Shown here: positions 11,948 to 23,095 of the stretch, piece by piece
How the letters are laid out: each line of letters begins with the position of its first letter
How positions within the stretch are numbered: the first letter of the stretch is position 1
Source: Panagrolaimus kolymaensis
Taxonomy: Eukaryota; Nematoda; Chromadorea; Rhabditida; Panagrolaimidae
Length of the DNA stretch: 64,000 nt
Reading direction: 5' to 3'
Assembly: GCA_028622995.1 (NCBI GenBank)
Contig: JAJQJQ010000002.1
Location: forward strand, 7,440,001-7,504,000
Notes under the pieces: generated by a model
Database searches by the model: none
The model's input: only the letters and a program-made list of their open reading frames with translations
Told to the model about the DNA's origin: nothing
Made by a program: the position numbers and the translations under genes

Positions 11948-12381
11948 TTTTATTTGTTTTGGATTTTAAGTAAATTCATAAACTATTTTTTTTGTTCGAA
12001 TTTTCTTAAAACATTTTTTCTAGCCCAACAACACTGTAAAGCATCGAGGTTTTTTATTTTCCCTTCATCAAATTTTTCATCCAAACTATGTTTTATTTGT
12101 TTTGGATTTTAAGTAAATTCATAAACTATTTTTTTTGTTCGAATTTTCTTAAAACATTTTTTCTAGCCCAACAACACTGTAAAGCATCGAGGTTTTTTAT
12201 TTTCCCTTCATCAAATTTTTCATCCAAACTATGTTTTATTTGTTTTGGATTTTAAGTAAATTGATAAACTATTTTTTTTGTTTTAATTTTCTTAAAACAT
12301 TTTTTCTAGCCCAACAACACTGTAAAGCATCGAGGTTTTTTATTTTCCCTTCATCAAATTTTTCATCCAAACTATGTTTTA
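11668..12381 (+). repeat. 714-bp pentamer cassette, copy 1
   Basis: The monomer order is TTTTCTCTAG/CATCAAGG (143), plain C65 (142), plain 143, plain 143, and C25G triple variant (143). The CATCAAGG and TTGATAAAC markers lie at 11,757 and 12,261, 504 bp apart. The same five-monomer order and spacing occurs at 13,668-14,381 and 61,803-62,516. Confidence 0.85.
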
Positions 12382-13667
12382 TTTGTTTTGGATTTTAAGT
12401 AAATTCATAAACTATTTTTTTTGTTCGAATTTTCTTAAAACATTTTTTCTAGCCCAACAACACTGTAAAGCATCGAGGTTTTTTATTTTCCCTTCATCAA
12501 ATTTTTCATCCAAACTATGTTTTATTTGTTTTGGATTTTAAGTAAATTCATAAACTATTTTTTTTGTTCGAATTTTCTTAAAACATTTTTTCTAGCCCAA
12601 CAACACTGTAAAGCATCGAGGTTTTTTATTTTCCCTTCATCAAATTTTTCATCCAAACTATGTTTTATTTGTTTTGGATTTTAAGTAAATTGATAAACTA
12701 TTTTTTTTGTTTTAATTTTCTTAAAACATTTTTTCTAGCCCAACAACACTGTAAAGCATCGAGGTTTTTTATTTTCCCTTCATCAAATTTTTCATCCAAA
12801 CTATGTTTTATTTGTTTTGGATTTTAAGTAAATTCATAAACTATTTTTTTTGTTCGAATTTTCTTAAAACATTTTTTCTAGCCCAACAACACTGTAAAGC
12901 ATCGAGGTTTTTTATTTTCCCTTCATCAAATTTTTCATCCAAACTATGTTTTATTTGTTTTGGATTTTAAGTAAATTCATAAACTATTTTTTTTGTTCGA
13001 ATTTTCTTAAAACATTTCTCTAGCCCAACAACACTGTAAAGCATCGAGGTTTTTTAGTTTCCCTTCATCAAATTTTTCATCCAAACTATGTTTTATTTGT
13101 TTTGGATTTTAATTAAATTCATAAACTATTTTTTTTGTTCGAATTTTCTTAAAACATTTTCTCTAGCCCAACAACACTGTAAAGCATCAAGGTTTTTTAT
13201 TTTCCCTTCCTCAAATTTTTCATCCAAACTATGTTTTATTTGTTTTGGATTTTAAGTAAATTCATAAACTATTTTTTTTGTTCGAATTTTCTTAAAACAT
13301 TTTTTCTAGCCCAACAACACTGTAAAGCATCGAGGTTTTTTATTTTCCCTTCATCAAATTTTTCATCCAAACTATGTTTTATTTGTTTTGGATTTTAAGT
13401 AAATTCATAAACTATTTTTTTTGTTCGAATTTTCTTAAAACATTTTTTCTAGCCCAACAACACTGTAAAGCATCGAGGTTTTTTATTTTCCCTTCATCAA
13501 ATTTTTCATCCAAACTATGTTTTATTTGTTTTGGATTTTAAGTAAATTGATAAACTATTTTTTTTGTTTTAATTTTCTTAAAACATTTTTTCTAGCCCAA
13601 CAACACTGTAAAGCATCGAGGTTTTTTATTTTCCCTTCATCAAATTTTTCATCCAAACTATGTTTTA

Positions 13668-14381
13668 TTTGTTTTGGATTTTAAGTAAATTCATAAACTA
13701 TTTTTTTTGTTCGAATTTTCTTAAAACATTTTCTCTAGCCCAACAACACTGTAAAGCATCAAGGTTTTTTATTTTCCCTTCATCAAATTTTTCATCCAAA
13801 CTATGTTTTATTTGTTTTGGATTTTAAGTAAATTCATAAACTATTTTTTTTGTTCGAATTTTCTTAAAACATTTCTCTAGCCCAACAACACTGTAAAGCA
13901 TCGAGGTTTTTTATTTTCCCTTCATCAAATTTTTCATCCAAACTATGTTTTATTTGTTTTGGATTTTAAGTAAATTCATAAACTATTTTTTTTGTTCGAA
14001 TTTTCTTAAAACATTTTTTCTAGCCCAACAACACTGTAAAGCATCGAGGTTTTTTATTTTCCCTTCATCAAATTTTTCATCCAAACTATGTTTTATTTGT
14101 TTTGGATTTTAAGTAAATTCATAAACTATTTTTTTTGTTCGAATTTTCTTAAAACATTTTTTCTAGCCCAACAACACTGTAAAGCATCGAGGTTTTTTAT
14201 TTTCCCTTCATCAAATTTTTCATCCAAACTATGTTTTATTTGTTTTGGATTTTAAGTAAATTGATAAACTATTTTTTTTGTTTTAATTTTCTTAAAACAT
14301 TTTTTCTAGCCCAACAACACTGTAAAGCATCGAGGTTTTTTATTTTCCCTTCATCAAATTTTTCATCCAAACTATGTTTTA
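13668..14381 (+). repeat. 714-bp pentamer cassette, copy 2
   Basis: Markers at 13,757 and 14,261 are again 504 bp apart, and the copy lies exactly 2000 bp after copy 1. A related pair of changes, TTTTTAGTTT plus AATTAAATTC, occurs at 13,051/13,111 and again at 15,050/15,110 (offset 1999), so an approximately 2.0-kb register covers much of 11.7-15.1 kb. Triple variants at 12,668 and 14,525 do not fit this register, so the HOR is imperfect. Confidence 0.8.
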
Positions 14382-15379
14382 TTTGTTTTGGATTTTAAGT
14401 AAATTCATAAACTATTTTTTTTGTTCGAATTTTCTTAAAACATTTTTTCTAGCCCAACAACACTGTAAAGCATCGAGGTTTTTTATTTTCCCTTCATCAA
14501 ATTTTTCATCCAAACTATGTTTTATTTGTTTTGGATTTTAAGTAAATTGATAAACTATTTTTTTTGTTTTAATTTTCTTAAAACATTTTTTCTAGCCCAA
14601 CAACACTGTAAAGCATCGAGGTTTTTTATTTTCCCTTCATCAAATTTTTCATCCAAACTATGTTTTATTTGTTTTGGATTTTAAGTAAATTCATAAACTA
14701 TTTTTTTTGTTCGAATTTTCTTAAAACATTTCTCTAGCCCAACAACACTGTAAAGCATCGAGGTTTTTTATTTTCCCTTCATCAAATTTTTCATCCAAAC
14801 TATGTTTTATTTGTTTTGGATTTTAAGTAAATTCATAAACTATTTTTTTTGTTCGAATTTTCTTAAAACATTTTTTCTAGCCCAACAACACTGTAAAGCA
14901 TCGAGGTTTTTTATTTTCCCTTCATCAAATTTTTCATCCAAACTATGTTTTATTTGTTTTGGATTTTAAGTAAATTCATAAACTATTTTTTTTGTTCGAA
15001 TTTTCTTAAAACATTTCTCTAGCCCAACAACACTGTAAAGCATCGAGGTTTTTTAGTTTCCCTTCATCAAATTTTTCATCCAAACTATGTTTTATTTGTT
15101 TTGGATTTTAATTAAATTCATAAACTATTTTTTTTGTTCGAATTTTCTTAAAACATTTTTTCTAGCCCAACAACACTGTAAAGCATCGAGGTTTTTTATT
15201 TTCCCTTCATCAAATTTTTCATCCAAACTATGTTTTATTTGTTTTGGATTTTAAGTAAATTCATAAACTATTTTTTTTGTTCGAATTTTCTTAAAACATT
15301 TCTCTAGCCCAACAACACTGTAAAGCATCGAGGTTTTTTAGTTTCCCTTCATCAAATTTTTCATCCAAACTATGTTTTA

Positions 15380-15507
15380 TTTGTTTTGGATTTTAAGTAA
15401 ATTCATAAACTATTTTTTTTGTTCGAATTTTCTTAAAACATTTTTTCTAGCCCAACAACGGTTTTTTATTTTCCCTTCATCAAATTTTTCATCCAAACTA
15501 TGTTTTA
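15380..15507 (+). repeat. Truncated 128-bp monomer with a 15-bp internal deletion
   Basis: CCCAACAAC is joined directly to GGTTTTTTA at 15,459/15,460, so the 15 bases ACTGTAAAGCATCGA of a 143-bp monomer are missing. The next copy starts TTTGTTTTAG, also unusual. It is the only internal deletion of this size that I noticed in the window, and it lies near the transition from the triple-variant block to the HindIII-doublet block. Confidence 0.85.
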
Positions 15508-16360
15508 TTTGTTTTAGATTTTAAGTAAATTCATAAACTATTTTTTTTGTTCGAATTTTCTTAAAACATTTCTCTAGCCCAACAACACTGTAAAGCATCG
15601 AGGTTTTTTATTTTCCCTTCATCAAATTTTTCATCCAAACTATGTTTTATTTGTTTTGGATTTTAAGTAAATTCATAAACTATTTTTTTTGTTCGAATTT
15701 TCTTAAAACATTTTTTCTAGCCCAACAACACTGTAAAGCATCTAGGTTTTTTATTTTCCCTTCATCAAATTTTTCATCCAAACTATGTTTTATTTGTTTT
15801 GGATTTTAAGTAAATTCATAAACTATTTTTTTTGTTCGAATTTTCTTAAAACATTTATCTAGCCCAACAACACTGTAAAGCATCGAGGTTTTTTATTTTC
15901 CCTTCATCAAATTTTTCATCCAAACTATGGTTTATTTGTTTTGGATTTTAAGTAAATTCATAAACTATTTTTTTTGTTCGAATTTTCTTAAAACATTTCT
16001 CTAGCCCAACAACACTGTAAAGCTTCGAGGTTTTTTATTTTCCCTTCATCAAATTTTTCATCCAAACTATGTTTTATTTGTTTTTGATTTTAAGTAAATT
16101 CATAAACTATTTTTTTTGTTCGAATTTTCTTAAAACATTTCTCTAGCCCAACAACACTGTAAAGCTTCGAGGTTTTTTATTTTCCCTTCATCAAATTTTT
16201 CATCCAAACTATGTTTTATTTGTTTTGGATTTTAAGTAAATTCATAAACTATTTTTTTTGTTCGAATTTTCTTAAAACATTTATCTAGCCCAACAACACT
16301 GTAAAGCATCGAGGTTTTTTATTTTCCCTTCATCAAATTTTTCATCCAAACTATGTTTTA

Positions 16361-17500
16361 TTTGTTTTGGATTTTAAGTAAATTCATAAACTATTTTTTT
16401 TGTTCGAATTTTCTTAAAACATTTTCTCTAGCCCAACAACACTGTAAAGCATCAAGGTTTTTTATTTTCCCTTCCTCAAATTTTTCATCCAAACTATGTT
16501 TTATTTGTTTAGGATTTTAAGTAAATTCATAAACTATTTTTTTTGTTCGAATTTTCTTAAAACATTTCTCTAGCCCAACAACACTGTAAAGCATCGAGGT
16601 TTTTTATTTTCCCTTCATCAAATTTTTCATCCAAACTATGTTTTATTTGTTTTGGATTTTAAGTAAATTCATAAACTATTTTTTTTGTTCGAATTTTCTT
16701 AAAACATTTTCTCTAGCCCAACAACACTGTAAAGCATCGAGGTTTTTTATTTTCCCTTCATCAAATTTTTCATCCAAACTATGTTTTATTTGTTTTGGAT
16801 TTTAAGTAAATTCATAAACTATTTTTTTTGTTCGAATTTTCTTAAAACATTTCTCTAGCCCAACAACACTATAAAGCATCGAAATTTTTTATTTTCCCTT
16901 CATCAAATTTTTCATCCAAACTATGTTTTATTTGTTTTGGATTTTAAGTAAATTCATAAACTATTTTTTTTGTTCGAATTTTCTTAAAACATTTTCTCTA
17001 GCCCAACAACACTGTAAAGCATCAAGGTTTTTTATTTTCCCTTCCTCAAATTTTTCATCCAAACTATGTTTTATTTGTTTAGGATTTTAAGTAAATTCAT
17101 AAACTATTTTTTTTGTTCGAATTTTCTTAAAACATTTCTCTAGCCCAACAACACTGTAAAGCATCGAGGTTTTTTATTTTCCCTTCATCAAATTTTTCAT
17201 CCAAACTATGGTTTATTTGTTTTGGATTTTAAGTAAATTCATAAACTATTTTTTTTGTTCGAATTTTCTTAAAACATTTCTCTAGCCCAACAACACTGTA
17301 AAGCATAGATGTTTTTTATTTTCCCTTCATCAAATTTTTCATCCAAACTATGTTTTATTTGTTTTGGATTTTAAGTAAATTCATAAACTATTTTTTTTGT
17401 TCGAATTTTCTTAAAACATTTATCTAGCCCAACAACACTGTAAAGCATCGAGGTTTTTTATTTTCCCTTCATCAAATTTTTCATCCAAACTATGTTTTAT
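16361..17500 (+). repeat. 570-bp tetramer register with CCTTCCTC and TTTAGGATT markers
   Basis: A TTTTCTCTAG/CATCAAGG monomer with CCTTCCTCAAA, followed by a copy starting TTTGTTTAGG, occurs at 16,361 and again at 16,931, offset 570 bp. The intervening monomers include a copy with ACTATAAAGCATCGAAAT (about 16,868). Farther on lies a copy with GCATAGATG (17,303). Both rare changes recur together near 45,536 and 46,113 in the same order, which links this block to the 43-46 kb block. Confidence 0.75.
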
Positions 17501-20500
17501 TTGTTTTGGATTTTAAGTAAATTCATAAACTATTTTTTTTGTTCGAATTTTCTTAAAACATTTATCTAGCCCAACAACACTGTAAAGCATCGAGGTTTTT
17601 TATTTTCCCTTCATCAAATTTTTCATCCAAACTATGGTTTATTTGTTTTGGATTTTAAGTAAATTCATAAACTATTTTTTTTGTTCGAATTTTCTTAAAA
17701 CATTTCTCTAGCCCAACAACACTGTAAAGCATCGAGGTTTTTTATTTTCCCTTCATCAAATTTTTCATCCAAACTATGTTTTATTTGTTTTGGATTTTAA
17801 GTAAATTCATAAACTATTTTTTTTGTTCGAATTTTCTTAAAACATTTATCTAGCCCAACAACACTGTAAAGCATCGAGGTTTTTTATTTTCCCTTCATCA
17901 AATTTTTCATCCAAACTATGGTTTATTTGTTTTGGATTTTAAGTAAATTCATAAACTATTTTTTTTGTTCGAATTTTCTTAAAACATTTCTCTAGCCCAA
18001 CAACACTGTAAAGCTTCGAGGTTTTTTATTTTCCCTTCATCAAATTTTTCATCCAAACTATGTTTTATTTGTTTTGGATTTTAAGTAAATTCATAAACTA
18101 TTTTTTTTGTTCGAATTTTCTTAAAACATTTCTCTAGCCCAACAACACTGTAAAGCTTCGAGGTTTTTTATTTTCCCTTCATCAAATTTTTCATCCAAAC
18201 TATGGTTTATTTGTTTTGGATTTTAAGTAAATTCATAAACTATTGTTTTGTTCGAATTTTCATAAAACATTTATCTAGCCCAACAACACTGTAAAGCATC
18301 GAGGTTTTTTATTTTCCCTTCATCAAATTTTTCATCCAAACTATGTTTTATTTGTTTTGGATTTTAAGTAAATTCATAAACTATTGTTTTGTTCGAATTT
18401 TCTTAAAACATTTATCTAGCCCAACAACACTGTAAAGCATCGAGGTTTTTTATTTTCCCTTCATCAAATTTTTCATCCAAACTATGTTTTATTTGTTTTG
18501 GATTTTAAGTAAATTCATAAACTATTTTTTTTGTTCGAATTTTCTTAAAACATTTATCTAGCCCAACAACACTGTAAAGCATCGAGGTTTTTTATTTTCC
18601 CTTCATCAAATTTTTCATCCAAACTATGGTTTATTTGTTTTGGATTTTAAGTAAATTCATAAACTATTTTTTTTGTTCGAATTTTCTTAAAACATTTCTC
18701 TAGCCCAACAACACTGTAAAGCATCGAGGTTTTTTATTTTCCCTTCATCAAATTTTTCATCCAAACTATGTTTTATTTGTTTTGGATTTTAAGTAAATTC
18801 ATAAACTATTTTTTTTGTTCGAATTTTCTTAAAACATTTATCTAGCCCAACAACACTGTAAAGCATCGAGGTTTTTTATTTTCCCTTCATCAAATTTTTC
18901 ATCCAAACTATGTTTTATTTGTTTTGGATTTTAAGTAAATTCATAAACTATTTTTTTTGTTCGAATTTTCTTAAAACATTTTTTCTAGCCCAACAACACT
19001 GTAAAGCATCGAGGTTTTTTATTTTCCCTTCATCAAATTTTTCATCCAAACTATGTTTTATTTGTTTTGGATTTTAAGTAAATTCATAAACTATTTTTTT
19101 TGTTCGAATTTTCTTAAAACATTTCTCTAGCCCAACAACACTGTAAAGCATCGAGGTTTTTTATTTTCCCTTCATCAAATTTTTCATCCAAACTATGTTT
19201 TATTTGTTTTGGATTTTAAGTAAATTCATAAACTATTTTTTTTGTTCAAATTTTATTAAAACATTTCTCTAGCCCAACAACACTGTAAAGCATCGAGGTT
19301 TTTTATTTTCCCTTCATCAAATTTTTCATCCAAACTATGTTTTATTTGTTTTGGATTTTAAGTAAATTCATAAACTATTTTTTTTGTTCGAATTTTCTTA
19401 AAACATTTCTCTAGCCCAACAACACTGTAAAGCATCGAGGTTTTTTATTTTCCATTCATCAAATTTTTCATCCAAACTATGGTTTATTTGTTTTGGATTT
19501 TAAGTAAATTCATAAACTATTTTTTTTGTTCGAATTTTCTTAAAACATTTCTCTAGCCCAACAACACTGTAAAGCTTCGAGGTTTTTTATTTTCCCTTCA
19601 TCAAATTTTTCATCCAAACTATGTTTTATTTGTTTTGGATTTTAAGTAAATTCATAAACTATTTTTTTTGTTCGAATTTTCTTAAAACATTTCTCTAGCC
19701 CAACAACACTGTAAAGCTTCGAGGTTTTTTATTTTCCCTTCATCAAATTTTTCATCAAAACTATGTTTTATTTGTTTTGGATTTTAAGTAAATTCATAAA
19801 CTATTTTTTTTGTTCGAATTTTCTTAAAACATTTCTCTAGCCCAACAACTCTGTAAAGCATCGAGGTTTTTTATTTTCCCTTCATCAAATTTTTCATCCA
19901 AACTATGGTTTATTTGTTTTGGATTTTAAGTAAATTCATAAACTATTGTTTTGTTCGAATTTTCATAAAACATTTATCTAGCCCAACAACACTGTAAAGC
20001 ATCGAGGTTTTTTATTTTCCCTTCATCAAATTTTTCATCCAAACTATGTTTTATTTGTTTTGGATTTTAAGTAAATTCATAAACTATTGTTTTGTTCGAA
20101 TTTTCTTAAAACATTTCTCTAGCCCAACAACACTGTAAAGCATCGAGGTTTTTTATTTTCCCTTCATCAAATTTTTCATCCAAACTATGGTTTATTTGTT
20201 TTGGATTTTAAGTAAATTCATAAACTATTTTTTTTGTTCGAATTTTCTTAAAACATTTATCTAGCCCAACAACACTGTAAAGCATCGAGGTTTTTTATTT
20301 TCCCTTCATCAAATTTTTCATCCAAACTATGTTTTATTTGTTTTGGATTTTAAGTAAATTCATAAACTATTTTTTTTGTTCGAATTTTCTTAAAACATTT
20401 CTCTAGCCCAACAACACTGTAAAGCATCGAGGTTTTTTATTTTCCCTTCATCAAATTTTTCATCCAAACTATGTTTTATTTGTTTTGGATTTTAAGTAAA

Positions 20501-22802
20501 TTCATAAACTATTTTTTTTGTTCGAATTTTCTTAAAACATTTATCTAGCCCAACAACACTGTAAAGCATCGAGGTTTTTTATTTTCCCTTCATCAAATTT
20601 TTCATCCAAACTATGGTTTATTTGTTTTGGATTTTAAGTAAATTCATAAACTATTTTTTTTGTTCGAATTTTCTTAAAACATTTCTCTAGCCCAACAACA
20701 CTGTAAAGCTTCGAGGTTTTTTATTTTCCCTTCATCAAATTTTTCATCCAAACTATGTTTTATTTGTTTTGGATTTTAAGTAAATTCATAAACTATTTTT
20801 TTTGTTCGAATTTTCTTAAAACATTTCTCTAGCCCAACAACACTGTAAAGCTTCGAGGTTTTTTATTTTCCCTTCATCAAATTTTTCATCCAAACTATGG
20901 TTTATTTGTTTTGGATTTTAAGTAAATTCATAAACTATTGTTTTGTTCGAATTTTCATAAAACATTTATCTAGCCCAACAACACTGTAAAGCATCGAGGT
21001 TTTTTATTTTCCCTTCATCAAATTTTTCATCCAAACTATGTTTTATTTGTTTTGGATTTTAAGTAAATTCATAAACTATTGTTTTGTTCGAATTTTCTTA
21101 AAACATTTATCTAGCCCAACAACACTGTAAAGCATCGAGGTTTTTTATTTTCCCTTCATCAAATTTTTCATCCAAACTATGTTTTATTTGTTTTGGATTT
21201 TAAGTAAATTCATAAACTATTTTTTTTGTTCGAATTTTCTTAAAACATTTTTTCTAGCCCAACAACACTGTAAAGCATCGAGGTTTTTTATTTTCCCTTC
21301 ATCAAATTTTTCATCCAAACTATGTTTTATTTGTTTTGGATTTTAAGTAAATTCATAAACTATTTTTTTTGTTCGAATTTTCTTAAAACATTTCTCTAGC
21401 CCAACAACACTGTAAAGCATCGAGGTTTTTTATTTTCCCTTCATCAAATTTTTCATCCAAACTATGGTTTATTTGTTTTGGATTTTAAGTAAATTCATAA
21501 ACTATTTTTTTTGTTCGAATTTTCTTAAAACATTTCTCTAGCCCAACAACACTGTAAAGCATCGAGGTTTTTTATTTTCCCTTCATCAAATTTTTCATCC
21601 AAACTATGTTTTATTTGTTTTGGATTTTAAGTAAATTCATAAACTATTTTTTTTGTTCGAATTTTCTTAAAACATTTCTCTAGCCCAACAACTCTGTAAA
21701 GCATCGAGGTTTTTTATTTTCCCTTCATCAAATTTTTCATCCAAACTATGGTTTATTTGTTTTGGATTTTAAGTAAATTCATAAACTATTGTTTTGTTCG
21801 AATTTTCATAAAACATTTATCTAGCCCAACAACACTGTAAAGCATCGAGGTTTTTTATTTTCCCTTCATCAAATTTTTCATCCAAACTATGTTTTATTTG
21901 TTTTGGATTTTAAGTAAATTCATAAACTATTGTTTTGTTCGAATTTTCTTAAAACATTTATCTAGCCCAACAACACTGTAAAGCATCGAGGTTTTTTATT
22001 TTCCCTTCATCAAATTTTTCATCCAAACTATGGTTTATTTGTTTTGGATTTTAAGTAAATTCATAAACTATTTTTTTTGTTCGAATTTTCTTAAAACATT
22101 TCTCTAGCCCAACAACACTGTAAAGCATCGAGGTTTTTTATTTTCCCTTCATCAAATTTTTCATCCAAACTATGTTTTATTTGTTTTGGATTTTAAGTAA
22201 ACTCATAAACTATTTTTTTTGTTCGAATTTTCTTAAAACATTTATCTAGCCCAACAACACTGTAAAGCATCGAGGTTTTTTATTTTCCCTTCATCAAATT
22301 TTTCATCCAAACTATGTTTTATTTGTTTTGGATTTTAAGTAAATTCATAAACTATTTTTTTTGTTCGAATTTTCTTAAAACATTTTTTCTGGCCCAACAA
22401 CACTGTAAAGCATCGAGGTTTTTTATTTTCCCTTCATCAAATTTTTCATCCAAACTATGTTTTATTTGTTTTGGATTTTAAGTAAATTCATAAACTATTT
22501 TTTTTGTTCGAATTTTCTTAAAACATTTTTTCTAGCCCAACAACACTGTAAAGCATCGAGGTTTTTTATTTTCCCTTCATCAAATTTTTCATCCAAACTA
22601 TGTTTTATTTGTTTTGGATTTTAAGTAAATTCATAAACTATTTTTTTTGTTCGAATTTTCTTAAAACATTTTTTCTAGCCCAACAACACTGTAAAGCATC
22701 GAGGTTTTTTATTTTCCCTTCATCAAATTTTTCATCCAAACTATGTTTTATTTGTTTTGGATTTTAAGTAAATTCATAAACTATTTTTTTTGTTCGAATT
22801 TT

Positions 22803-23095
22803 ATTAAAACATTTCTCTAGCTCAACAACACTGTAAAGCATCGAGGTTTTTTATTTTCCCTTCATCAAATTTTTCATCCAAACTATGTTTTATTTGTTTT
22901 GGATTTTAAGTAAATTCATAAACTATTTTTTTTGTTCGAATTTTCTTAAAACATTTTTTCTAGCCCAACAACACTGTAAAGCATCGAGGTTTTTTATTTT
23001 CCCTTCATCAAATTTTTCATCCAAACTATGTTTTATTTGTTTTGGATTTTAAGTAAATTCATAAACTATTTTTTTTGTTCGAATTTTATTAAAAC
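22803..23095 (+). repeat. ATTAAAAC (C53A) monomer pair
   Basis: Two C53A monomers, changing TTTTCTTAAAAC to TTTTATTAAAAC, have their marker at 22,803 and 23,088, 285 bp apart with one 143-bp copy between. The identical arrangement (285-bp spacing) occurs at 53,751 and 54,036, offset 30,948 bp. A third context is at about 19,255. The change breaks the G18-C53 pair of dyad 1. Confidence 0.75.

Larger units (their letters stand above)
10955..14667 (+). repeat. Cluster of C25G/C45T/G46T triple-variant monomers
   Basis: Six 143-bp monomers starting at 10955, 12239, 12668, 13525, 14239 and 14525 read AAATTGATAAAC instead of AAATTCATAAAC and GTTTTAATT instead of GTTCGAATT. All three changes always occur together. 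A seventh copy starts at 62,374. The variant destroys the TTCGAA site and the first CpG and alters the spacer-proximal end of dyad 1. Spacings are 1284, 429, 857, 714 and 286 bp, all whole numbers of monomers. From about 10.5 to 15.9 kb T138G monomers are absent, so this block has its own composition. Confidence 0.85.
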
